The notes below the pieces were generated by a model. That model had not been told where the DNA came from. It did no database searches and saw only the letters and a program-made list of their open reading frames with translations. A DNA stretch of 64,000 nucleotides from Gremmenia infestans (lineage: Eukaryota > Ascomycota > Leotiomycetes > Helotiales > Hamatocanthoscyphaceae). This document shows positions 33,075 to 43,544 of the stretch, piece after piece. Position 1 is the stretch's first letter, and each line of letters opens with the position of its first letter. The stretch lies in assembly GCA_032629725.1 (NCBI GenBank), contig JAFEVB010000004.1, positions 558,001-622,000 on the forward strand, read 5' to 3'. A program made the position numbers and the translations under genes.

Positions 33075-34361
33075 TTAAGCGTGGAAGTCCTGTGGCACGA
33101 GAGCGCGACGAGGGAACTTTCGAAGGGCACGCTTAGCTCCAACCGCCTTGACATCGAAACTGGCTGATTGACCTGCGGTACAGGTCGTTCCTCCAGCGAC
33201 TGGCTGAGCTGCGCTCCACACTCCACTTGCGCACTGCTGAAATTGGGTTCCGCCGATGCAGTTCCACGTTCCCTCGGGAGAGCATGCAGCACCTGCAGCC
33301 ATTGCCGATCCTGAACCCGTGGTTCCGGTGCTTGCTGGAGTTGCTGCTGATAAAGCCTGAGTTGCGGCTGGGGATGCTTTAGAAGCGGCTGGGGCTGAGG
33401 AGGCTGCGGGGGCTGCGGTCGGTGCCGCGCTGGCGGCTGAACTTCCTCCAGGTTGGTTGGCGAAGACTCCTCCTGGGAGGGAAGATGAAGCGGCTGGGGC
33501 TGAAGCAACGGGAGAAGACCCAGCCACAGGCGCGAAAGTTGGTGCGCTTGAAGCACTAGTCGTGGCGCCAGAGCTAGATCCACCTGAGGGCGCTGCTCCA
33601 CCTGCAGCTGTTGAGCAACCGATTGGCGGGCCGGCATCAGTTTTCGTGGCTCCTCCTAGAGATTCCACTGAGTCTCCAGGGTTGGGGAAGATCGTATCCA
33701 TGGATACGCCGGTCCTGCAACCAACTCCCGCACCTTCTATGTTGGCGACGAACATGTCTGGAAGTGCGTCGAATGCAGCTTGATCACGCTGTACGAGCTG
33801 GGTGGCGTTACGCCCCTCGAGCCCTTCCTCGTCACGCTTGGCAGATGCACCAGTGAGTGTCACAGGTGCGCAGTTCATATACATCTCGCGGTTTCCGATT
33901 TTGTTGAACCACGTCCACGCTAAAGTTGCGTCGCCAGTTGGCAGAGTGGAAGGGATCTTGAAAGAATACGTGCTCGGATCGGGTGAAGATGCGGATTCTC
34001 CATTGTTTCCTGATACGCCCTGGATAGGGCACCCACCTATGATCGAGTGAATGACCTTGAACTTGCTAGATTTTGAGGGAGCTTTATCGTATGTAATGGA
34101 AATCTGACAACTACCTCCTCCGTGGGTCGCACCTCCGATGAACTTGAGAGGCTGGGTAGATCCGAGGGCCATGGGGTTGCTGGCGCCTTGGGCATCATAA
34201 ACCCCAGAGCGCTGTTTGCAAGGGAAGTCCGCGCCCGCTGCATCGAGTGGAGAATTTGTTAGCGTGGCCTTTCCATATGGAATAGGCGTTGTCATGATCA
34301 TGTGAGAGCTTCCGAGGACGGCAAAGCCGAGAACGGCTGCGGATGATGTCGTGAAATGCAT
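33075..34361 (-). CDS. Secreted AA11-like lytic polysaccharide monooxygenase-type protein with C-terminal Cys module
   Basis: Single-exon 428-residue protein. A signal peptide of 19 residues precedes His20, so cleavage would expose an N-terminal histidine (mature start HMIMTTPIPYG). A second histidine lies in GGATHGGGSC (His80), and REMYMNCAPV offers the axial aromatic residue; together these make a plausible copper histidine brace. The core also has DFPCKQR and TLAWTWFNKIGN, common to a conserved fungal AA11-related group. Residues about 235-350 form a Ser/Ala/Pro linker. The C-terminal C-x6-C..QFQQC..TTC module resembles the small Cys-rich X278 domain found with AA11 proteins. Chitin is the likely substrate by family, not shown here. 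Confidence 0.82.
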   Translation of the reverse strand: MHFTTSSAAVLGFAVLGSSHMIMTTPIPYGKATLTNSPLDAAGADFPCKQRSGVYDAQGASNPMALGSTQPLKFIGGATHGGGSCQISITYDKAPSKSSKFKVIHSIIGGCPIQGVSGNNGESASSPDPSTYSFKIPSTLPTGDATLAWTWFNKIGNREMYMNCAPVTLTGASAKRDEEGLEGRNATQLVQRDQAAFDALPDMFVANIEGAGVGCRTGVSMDTIFPNPGDSVESLGGATKTDAGPPIGCSTAAGGAAPSGGSSSGATTSASSAPTFAPVAGSSPVASAPAASSSLPGGVFANQPGGSSAASAAPTAAPAASSAPAASKASPAATQALSAATPASTGTTGSGSAMAAGAACSPEGTWNCIGGTQFQQCASGVWSAAQPVAGGTTCTAGQSASFDVKAVGAKRALRKFPRRALVPQDFHA

Positions 34362-36687
34362 GCTGATGGAGTTTTTCGTGCCTGACGAAGATAAGTCTCG
34401 AAGTTGAAAGTGTGTATTTCGGTGATGTTGTTGTGTGTTGATGATGGTGGTTTGGGTTTGTGTAAGATGCTAAGATTCGCATTAGAGACGTGGTTAAATA
34501 CTCCACTGGAGGAAGTTGTCCAATGCTATTGTCAAGTCATTGACGAGTGTTCCGAGAATAACAAAGAATATTCCATTGCGTGTTATTGCTCATTAACTTC
34601 AGGGTGGGTGAATGAGAGGAGTAAAGCGCCATTGTTTCTTGTCGAACAATGAATGAAATGTATAGAACAGTCCAGCCAGTCAGGAGCAAACAATAGGGAA
34701 ATTAGTAACACACATTTTCTGTCTTGGCGCAATGGGAACAATGAAAATCCGACCGAGTAGAATAGAATGATTAACAATGATTGTTTCTCAAGAGTGTTCA
34801 AGGTTGAAGGAATGTACGTGGTCTGGCCGGCAGTATTCACAAAGAATCGAAGAAAGACGAGCAAAGGACTAGCCTCGAGAAAAAGCAACTGCTTGAGAAA
34901 TGTCAAGAAAGACGATGCGGAGAGAAGGAGATGTAACGGGGGGATCTGCGCATCTTATATCCAGACATCTGATGCTTATTCTGACCGACGAAAGTTTTCC
35001 ACTACTACTGCAGCCCCTGCGTTCCCCAGTCCCTCGATCTGGAGTATATTCCAGGGGAAATCGCCGGAATCATCGGGTATGATTGTATAAGGTAAGTGGC
35101 CCTGAGCCCCTCCATGCCAAACGCTCACTTTTTGCCCCACCATGGCCTTGAATTTTAACATCGCCAATCATTGGAAAGGTCTGTGTGACCACTTGTGCGG
35201 GTATTATTGTCGGCGGCCTGAACATCCTGAACCCAAGAGAATCTATTGGGTACAAACGAGGACCGATTCTCAGGGGGGCAAAGACTGACGTGCAGAGAAG
35301 ATCAGGGGTGCAAGGGGCTTGATAGGCTGCAGAATGTTTGTTTCAACCTCGACGAAACTTTAGCGGCGGAGAACAGGGACCACAATCGATAAGCATAAAC
35401 CCCCGACTACCCAAGTAAAATAGCCATGCACGCATAAGGATAAGATAGGGGTAGGTAGTGCCGGGAAGGGGATTTTCCTTGCGACTTGTGTAAAGGACGG
35501 TGAGATGTGGTGAGAGGAGAAGATGCTTTGCTGTGATGCCGTTGTAGCTAGCCTATCAAGTCTTAGACCGAACGTCTAGAGTAACCACTTAAAGCATGGC
35601 CTGCGATGACAACGGCCACTGGTCTGGTCGAATGGTTCCAAGCTGCATGTTTGGGGCGCCTTGGGCTGGCCACTCAGCGACTAAAGTCTGTTTTTCAAGT
35701 CAAGTCCCGACACCGCGTTTTTCGTCCGAAGGTCAAGAGAAAGGTATTCAGTAGTGCAGTCACCATACCCCTGAAGTTCCTTGGACGTCGGACCGAGGCG
35801 ATGGCTGCCGTAGACTAGACTCATCGGGTGCTTGCCTTACTTACCCTTACCCTTCCTTACCTTGAAACTCGCAGCGTCTCAAACAAACCGATCTGAGAGT
35901 CGCGAGTGGGGGCCCTTTACTTGAACACAATGTTCTGATTTGCAGTGTGTGTTTCTCTTCTGACAGCGCCTGTCCTCGATGAAGATTGAAAGCGTCATGG
36001 CATCCCAATCCCCTCCCTCGACTCGTTCGGCAGTGAAACAAGAACAATACGAAGTAAATGAGCAGTAGGTAAACGTCTCAAGCTTATTCTTCAGCCACAG
36101 CCCATCAAAGCCTCATCTCCTGGTTCATGCGTGAAGCTCTTTGTACATGCATATCGCTCTGGTGGCAAGGTTCATAAAAGGAACTCGAAGGCATTCCATG
36201 GAATCAACGCCAAATGCTCATTCCTGCAGTCCAAACTTTAGACTTCGAAGCCTCGGCGGCCCAAGCTACGACCTGGATGGCAGGGCCAGATTGACGGCCT
36301 CGCCTGGATGTATCTCGCCCAGCTTTTTGATTACAATCAATCATCGCCTTCGCATGATGGTAACCTTTACCGACTCACCCCGTGTCGAAATCTTTCCACT
36401 TTCAAGTGGCGAAGGCATACCAAGTACATACAGGGCCAAAATACAGCCTCAAAATCGTAAGTTCATTGCTTTATCGTCTATCGTCTATATCTACATCCAA
36501 CCGTTTTGGAGGTGTCGTCTCCCCACCAATAGATTTCTTCAAACCGCACTCTTCAAAACCTCCCCCTCACCAGACTTACTCGATTCTTTCCGAACGCCCC
36601 GTCCACCAGTAGGGTCATTACCATTCAAAGCAACAGCCTCATCAACCTCTGCTACACGTCAGAATCATCCCGTTGCCCTCTGTATAT
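34362..36687. other. Gene-free stretch, 2.3 kb
   Basis: Between the LPMO-like gene and the AIG2-like gene. It includes a run of CTTACC/CCCTTACC units at about 35833-35860. Frames on the + strand at 36141-36851 are antisense to or upstream of the AIG2 gene and have no family feature. Nothing supported. Confidence 0.45.
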
Positions 36688-37268
36688 TCAGCACTCACCT
36701 CGATACTCATCGCTATCATCCACCCACCTATGCAGCTTCTCCCTGCAAAACTCCTCGAAATCCCACTCCCTCTTCTCCAAGCTCTCGTCCCCAGCCGTAT
36801 ACACATATGTCTCCGCATCACGCTGCTGGCCGTCCGACAACTCAACCTTGACGCCCCTCCTCGTATATTCGCTGCCCTCGAATACGTCCAAGTGGAAAAT
36901 ATCCGCGTCGCTCAGACCAGTCACGAACGTGCCCTGCACCGTGTGTCCTTCCTGTGGTATGATTCCTGGGTAATCCACGCCGCGCACTCGGTGTCGACAG
37001 AAATCGCGGAGGAGCGCGGGGCGGATGGTGAGTTGCGAGGTGAGGAGTTTCTTAACGGGGTCTTGGTCTGCGTTCTCGTCGTTGTAGCAGACGCGATAGA
37101 GGACTTTCGGGACCATCTATGGCAGAGTTCAGTACAAGTGTTCAAGTATACTTCTAGGGATTGTGTAGGACCTTACTAGAGTACCTACGATGAACACATT
37201 AGCTATGTGTTCAATATAGTGGGATGGGCTGGATGCATACCGTAGAAGAACGCGGTGCGGTCGCCCAT
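36688..37268 (-). CDS. AIG2/gamma-glutamylcyclotransferase-fold protein
   Basis: Three exons, 37268..37241 (28 nt), 37184..37177 (8 nt) and 37116..36688, encode 154 residues. The spliced start reads TAFFYGTLMVPKVLYRVC, which is the family's signature FxYGTL glycine loop; the YGTLM part exists only after joining all three exons. Downstream YPGIIPQEGHTVQGTFVTGL and DADIFHLDVFEGSEYTRR carry the usual G-x-h and D-x-(F/E)G motifs, the latter including the conserved acidic residue. The fold acts on gamma-glutamyl amines or peptides, but for many fungal AIG2-like proteins the substrate is unknown. The ORF beginning at 37116 alone would lack the catalytic loop. Confidence 0.9.
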
Positions 37269-38341
37269 CTTGTCTGTTGTTCGGGTTGATTGCTCCTGGA
37301 GTTGAGGTTCAAAACTTGCTCCCAGAAGATGCGCACCTGTCTTTTCTTATACCCTCATATTTTTCTTGTGGTTCCTCCACTTCTTCAAAGAAATGCCCAG
37401 ATGAAAGCTCCGATAACGATAAGGAACTGACCTTAGCACTAATCCCAATCCGGCCATCTCAGTCAGTGCTCGAATGGGAGAGGGGAGGGTCCACTACCTT
37501 ACTGCTGGTCCAGGACCTGAATCGAATTCTAATCAACCGTTGAATGAGGCGGCGTGAGTGAGTGGGTTGTTTGTGGGGGGGCTGTGGAGTGTTATGGAGG
37601 ATGTGAGCATTCTATAGCAAATGGAGTGATGTTCAAATAAGTGTAATAAGTGAAAAAAGTATGGCTCTAATGTTCGAAAAGTCATCAATTACCGTATTTG
37701 AGGTATTCTGCGATTCACCTTGTGAATCACAAGACTTAGCTTGCTCCGGCTAATGCCACTTGAAAATGAGAGCACGGAGATGACCAGACCAGATTACAAT
37801 GCGAACTCTTTGAGTAACTCTTCAAGACATGCATAGAGATACTCATCGATAAGGAGCTCTGTCCTATGCATGGGGCAGAGAGGAGAAGCTACATCCTGTC
37901 TTTATCAAGGAACAAAAGTTGAATGTTACTACAAACCTCCACGCAGCACTGTTGCGTCTTCGAGGATCGCTCGCTAGCACGGATCTTGTGGGTTGATGCA
38001 ATTTGCATATAAGTCGATTGATGCCGAACAAAACACCTCGGAAACTTGAGATTTTGACCTCTGTTTTCTGAGGGGTTTAATTTTCGCAGTAGGACCCTCC
38101 TTAGCCACTGATGGACCCAAGAGCTGCAACTTCGCATGATGAGTCATCCATGTCACGTGCTTATAAGCGCGTGTGATTAGGTACGTTGGCATAAGCTTGG
38201 TGTGGTAAAGAACTTAGACCGTTATAATTAAGATAACACGCATCCCATATTGTTTCTACTATTAAATCTTCAAGGAAATAGCTCTTTTTATTTTTGTGAA
38301 ATCGTAAGGAATTTGCGTATATCACCTGACTGTTTATCTTT

Positions 38342-38367
38342 GCTAGCTATAGTTTTAAATAGCTAGC
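38342..38367. repeat. Perfect 9-bp stem-loop
   Basis: GCTAGCTAT at 38342-38350 pairs with ATAGCTAGC at 38359-38367 across an 8-base loop. Not followed by a T-run that would suggest a Pol III terminator. Confidence 0.6.
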
Positions 38368-38429
38368 TTTCGGTCAAAATTGGGATCGATGGCGCAGTTG
38401 TTTGTCTCAACTCATCTGAATGCTAATCT

Positions 38430-39310
38430 CTTACGTTGGCAAAAAAAACCACTCCTAAGGTGGTGTAATAATCGTGCCACGGGGCCCTTTATTACACTTG
38501 TACCCCCACCTCTTTGTTGACATAAAATCAGAAGGATGACTTTTTTTTTCCTTTTTTTGAACCTCGCGTATGTTTTTCCCCTGTAGTAACCAATCACAGG
38601 TTAGCCCCCATGGCGAACGTTTAACGTTTCAACCACCCTTCATGCCACCATAACGCAGAGCTCTTTTTTCCCCCAATGGGAATCGCCTTCGAGGGCCTGA
38701 TACAGACCCTTATGGCTTGCGCGACACACTACCTCCACGCGGTGCAAGTTGGAAATGCGGTTCTCTGAGGAGAGCTGTGCAGCTAAGAGTATGTCAATCG
38801 AATCGACGGTGGTAGAGACTCTTACCTATTGAGTCTCACGAAAAGCTCCTTGGACTTCCTAGCTATGCACTACTATATCAACGCAAGCTCAAGTCAGAAT
38901 TACACTCGGGCTAGACTAAGACTATTGGAAACGCGTAGCTGAGAATTACAATCGCGCAATTAAAATTATTTTGTGCGACAAAATTATTTTTGTAGGTATC
39001 ACAGGTCTCGAATCGTGATCACTTCACTACTGCGTAGTAGACTTGATACTAGTTTCTGGTTGATGTTGCTTAGCATTCATAGTGGTGTTTTACCAGCAAA
39101 AAGGGTATGCCTCACTGCTGACTAAGCTACGCGAGATCACATGACTAGAAAGGTCGGGATGCAGAACTATTATCCCAAAAGAAATTGGTCAAAAAAATGG
39201 TTAGGGTGTTAGAACACCGGGGCTTCCCTCATAACCCTAGCACTCCTTTTTCCTCATCGCCGAAGCGAATCAGAAGGATGACTGTTTTCAATCAGGGGGG
39301 GTGAGTATGT
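38430..39310. repeat. Two diverged copies of a repeat about 740 bp apart
   Basis: Both copies contain the identical 16 bases AATCAGAAGGATGACT (38526-38541 and 39268-39283). Upstream of it both show TTGG-CAAAAAAA, then a GGTGT..ACGGGG / GGTGT..CCGGGG block; downstream both reach TATGTTTT. The spacing and similarity suggest old direct repeats of one family. Confidence 0.5.
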
Positions 39311-39672
39311 TTTCATTCGATGTGGTGGTCTTAAGGGTCAAGTATCCGTGGATGGGAATAATTTCGCTCTCCTGCATACTAGTAGTGTTTCCACGGGTAG
39401 TACTTTATTTGTAGTAGTAATTTATATGGTTAGAGAGGTACTTCTTGTGCGAGAGGTTCATCATCGGTCGTTTTTTGATGTTCTTCGCTTAAAGTTGGTC
39501 GGATTCCAAAGCCGCGTGCCTTCGTAATCCAAATAATGCCACCCTATCTAAAGATCACGTGAAAAGCATACTGCTACCACTTGTTTCTCAAGTCGCGCTT
39601 TATTTGCAAAACCTAGGCACCAAGGTTGAACCTCATTCAGTCACGTAAACTGTGACTCGTAACAAAGACCTG

Positions 39673-41259
39673 ATGTCAGCTATACCACAAGTGAGGAAGA
39701 GTCCAAAGGGTTGTTGGACCTGCAAGCGTAAGCGTTTCACCCATTTTTGGCCCAAGATTACTGACCTCACGTAGACCGCAAAATTGGATGTGATAGAACC
39801 CTCCCAGCATGCTCCAATTGCTTTCGTACTAGGAGGAAATGTCAAGGATATGGATTGAAGCTGATTTGGCCCGATGATGGCGACAGGCGGAGATCCAACT
39901 TTCCATACCGCTCCACTGACTCCAATCATTTCATCCTCTCTGTAGGTGACTCGGGTGATCAGATATATTTCTTGAATACATCGGGAGAAGATATATCAAA
40001 GAATAAAAATCTACCTGCTTCAGCCATTGTAAGGTGGCACTCTCGGTCGAAGTATTCGTTAGACCCGTCCACGAGCCTCAAATTTGGGTACGAGGCTGGA
40101 TTGACAGGCCAGGAATCGTCTTTCCTACAATACTGTCCGTAAAATGATTCTATTTCGTGCTCCCAAGCTAACACTCTCAGATACTGACGTCTTGTCCCGT
40201 ATGGTTACCACAATCGATGACATGAATAACGGATTCCGAACAACTTTACTTCCTGTTGCACTTTCACACGCGAGCAATGCAGCAACAGGGCTCCTGCATG
40301 CAGTATATGCACTCTCGGCTTACCATCTCAAGGGTCATGATGCGGCAATCAGCTACAAGCTTTTAGCCATAAAGTATTTGTCACGATCGTTGCAGCAGGG
40401 TGAGGATGCGACCCTCGCTCAGTTCGCTGCAAGTATGATGCTGTGCATTGGGGATGTATTCGACTCTGCAGATGGAAGCTGGCCTCATCATCTTGCCGCC
40501 GCAAAGTCACTCAGTGCGCAGCTGCCCAACGGAGATCATAGCAAGGATCTGCTGTTTCTCCAGACACTACTTGAGTATCATGATATACTGAAAGGATTCA
40601 GCTCTGGTCGCATCTCAGGCACCGAGTCTTTGTCCAGCACAGCCACGATCACCATGCCCAGGGAAACCCGGGACGACACCATCATAATTGGAGCACTGGG
40701 CTGCTCGCGTGAGCTGATGAATCTCATAGCTCTCATCACACGTTTACAGACTCTTACACCTCTCCCGGATCATCTAGTGCTTTTACCATGTTTGATACAC
40801 ACTCGACTTGGAAAGCTTGTTCAAATTCCCCTCATCAACGCCGATGCACACTCCGGACAGCTTGACTCTAAACGCATCCTCCAAACGGCCGAGTTATACC
40901 GACTGGCCGCTTTAATTTACCTTCATACAACTCTTCTTCCATTACCGCGGCCTTCATCTCCACTTCAGTCACTAGTGTCACGTTCTCTTGGACTCCTAGA
41001 AATGTTTCCAGTCTGTACATCTCCATGGCCTTTGTTTGTTACCGCTCTTGAAGTGAACAATGATACCGATCGGGTCCGAGTTCTGCATGTTCTCGAAGTC
41101 ATGCAACGAGTCAGAAGGATCGGCAATGTCGATGTGCTACAAAAGGTAGTCGAGACATTCTGGAAACAGATGGATCTAAGAGACACCGGGCATCATGATG
41201 AGAGGTTTGATTGGAGGGAATTATTTGACATGCGTGGCCGTCTGCCAAGTTTCATTTGA
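39673..41259 (+). CDS. Zn2Cys6 transcription factor with fungal_trans_2-type domain
   Basis: Exons 39673..39727, 39775..40134 and 40181..41259 give 497 residues. The binuclear zinc cluster is C-W-T-C-K-H-R-K-I-G-C...C-S-N-C-F-R-T-R-R-K-C (Cx2Cx6C, Cx2Cx6C), split by intron 1 after the second cysteine. The second intron uses a GTCCGT donor and a GCTAAC branch site; without it a TAA would follow. After splicing the second half reads LLPVALSHASNAATGLLHAV and VYALSAYHLKG, the start of the fungal_trans_2 regulatory domain, which runs to the C-terminus. Nuclear DNA-binding regulator. It is tail-to-tail with the nitrilase, 61 bases apart, so co-regulation of the two is possible but unproven. Confidence 0.88.
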
Positions 41260-41320
41260 GATTGGGATACTCGCAACGCCAAATTTACAAGCTGGAAAAA
41301 TTGCTCGACTTAACATTCGC

Positions 41321-42515
41321 TCACTCCTTCATAAAGTGAAATGGTTTTGCCGCTGTCGAATTGATGTTCAAGCTCAAAAGATCCGGTCGAGAGTAATGGC
41401 CAACGGTATCAATCATTGACTTCGCATAGTCGATATCTTTCAGGTCAATATCGACTTGCATAATACCCTCCTTTCCTGGTGGCCATGGCTCGCAAAGAGG
41501 CTTTCCATCGGGACCATAAATCATGGTGAAGCCGCCACCAGGCTAATATGTCAGTCAGAGGTCCGCACCGAGATTGTTCAACTTACTGTCTTGCAAACTC
41601 CGCTGTCGACTAAATTCAACTTCTCCAAATTCCCCTCAGTCAAGACCTGTGTCGCGACAAGGACGAAGGCTTGGCCTTCGATTGCCAAGAATTGACTGCA
41701 CAGTTGATTTGCAACTTCTACGGAACTTGAGATCAGCTTTTGATCAAATATTGACCATGAAGACCTAGGAGAACCCCGGGTCAAGATGAGGGAATTTTAC
41801 CAGTTTCGTGATAAGGCCATTTTATCTCCTTTGGATCTGGCAAAGGAAACATCGGAGGCTGCTGAAAATGAGCAAAGCAGCAGAAGATATCAGGGAGGAA
41901 CGTACCCATCCAGCAACGTGGATTTGGACACCTTGGCAATACTCATAATACCTCAAGAGCGGTTGAAGATGCTCCCAACAATTCAGGCCTCCTACTTTTC
42001 CAAACTGCGTATCAACAACAGAAGTCAACGAGTCCGCTTGCCCATCTCCCCAGATGGATCTTTCAACATGTGTGGGCTTGATCTTTCGTCGATGTAGAAC
42101 TATCTCGCCTTCGGTACTGATGAACGACTGCGCAATGTAGAGGCTCGCTCCGTCGCGCTCACTGTATCCGAGCACGGTGAAGACGCCTGCCTCTTTACAT
42201 GCGGCTCGTATGCGATCCATTTCAGGGGAGACTTTGGCCATTGAGCTTGCCATGTATTGATGAATCAATTCGGTGTTTTCTACGACACTTTTGGTCCATA
42301 TCGCCCTTGGCTAATGTGAGCACTTGACATCAACTTCCCAGGGAAAGATAGTCTTACCATGGATAGCCAGTTAGCCACACTTCAGGAAATCCGAGCACAT
42401 TGACCCCATCCTTTCCAGCTTGCTGGATCAGAGCGATGGTCTTCTCTACCCCTCCTTGTAGATCGAGCCATGCCGGTTCAGCCTGAACAGCACCGACTCT
42501 TACAGGTTGCGCCAT
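41321..42515 (-). CDS. Nitrilase (carbon-nitrogen hydrolase)
   Basis: Five exons, 42515..42358, 42305..41906, 41861..41801, 41717..41587 and 41542..41321, encode 323 residues. The catalytic triad is complete: Glu45 in LGFPEVWLTGYP, Lys127 in HRRKIKPTHVERS, and Cys162 in VGGLNCWEHLQPLLRYY. The C-terminal region AIEGQAFVLVATQVL and GGGFTMIYGPDGKPLCEP is typical of true fungal nitrilases, which turn nitriles into acids and ammonia (some form amides). Introns are 44-83 nt; the fourth exon starts after an acceptor GTAG at 41718, chosen because it restores HETEVANQ in frame. Cytosolic. Substrate class (aromatic or aliphatic) cannot be read. Confidence 0.93.
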
Positions 42516-43544
42516 CTTGGATGAATTCTAGAAGATTTGGAATGCTCGCTTGAAAATGTAGATGGCGAGTCTACTCTCGGGTTTTAAAATACAAATGGAA
42601 CCAGGAGGAGCTGGAGTTTTAAAGTTGTTGTAATTATAGCCAATCCACTTCCAAGCTCATGCCATCAGAAATAGCCTTCCCTATTATAGTACCGTAACCC
42701 GACAGATCTCCTCTCTTGGTACCACAACCCAGAGCCCGACCTTGACCATAGATAGATAAGGAACTCGACGTGATTTGGTGGCTTCCTGAAACAGCACACT
42801 CGACAAGAATAACAGCGAGACAGATCGCAAACTACTTCCTTGTCTTAATGCAGAGTCTACAGTAGTACAGCACGTCTTATGAAACATCGTTAAGGCGGTT
42901 AAGATCGGATTCTCAGAGCGGGGAGCGAGCTACGGTAAAAGAGGTTAGCGAGATCGCAAACTCCTTCCCTCCAAGCAGGACCAGGACTCACCTACAAACT
43001 TTCCCCACACTTCGCTTACTCAGATAGCAGCTATCATGGAGTTAAAAATATGAGTACAGGAAACACCAGACATTCGACTAGGCTCTGAGGACCCCTAAGT
43101 CGGTATAATTAGGTAAAGTCATGTGACATAACCGTAAACTTCTTACTTTAAAGAATTTCTTATTTATACTAATCCCAAAACCTTTACTCAAGGTTTTAGA
43201 CATAGAATACTTAGTATTCCGCATGTTACTTTTACAACTTAGAAAACGAAATGCAAGCGAGAGAAGCTGGGGTAAATTGTAACGATCAAGTCACGTGTGT
43301 CAGCTGCTTGAAGTATAGGCAGCCACCCCGCTTTAACTAGGTAGCTACAGCCTCCCTCTTTTCTTAAAAAGAACACAGAGACAACTCCGCTCTCGTCTTT
43401 TACCTCAACCATCCTTTGATACTAGATTGCACTGCACACCGCTTAATCGAACAAGCTATCAATACCGGCACGTCGTGGCTGCACAATCACTTCTGCAGCT
43501 CAGCCCTAGCTGTTGTGTCTTAAACTATTCAGCCATCTAACTTT
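42516..43544. other. Intergenic, 1 kb, no gene seen
   Basis: Divergent spacer between the nitrilase and the large STAND gene. Only short ORFs. The last 150 bases are CT-rich, as expected of a promoter. Confidence 0.4.

Larger units (their letters stand above)
37269..39672. other. Gene-free stretch with repeat remnants, 2.4 kb
   Basis: No coding signature. It contains the hairpin at 38342-38367, two diverged copies of one repeat (38430-38600 and 39180-39310) and a tRNA-like A/B-box pair between them on the minus strand (about 39000-39135). It fits the debris of a non-autonomous element. Confidence 0.5.

Noticed and set aside
32948..33637. 229-codon Gln/Pro-rich ORF
   Set aside because: Out-of-frame reading of the Ser/Ala linker of the LPMO-like gene.
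36141..36851. 236-codon + strand ORF
   Set aside because: Overlaps the AIG2-like gene on the other strand; Pro/Ser/Thr/His-rich noise.
38995..39140. tRNA gene on the minus strand
   Set aside because: A- and B-box-like words are over 100 bases apart and no acceptor or T stem pairs properly; reported only as a repeat remnant.
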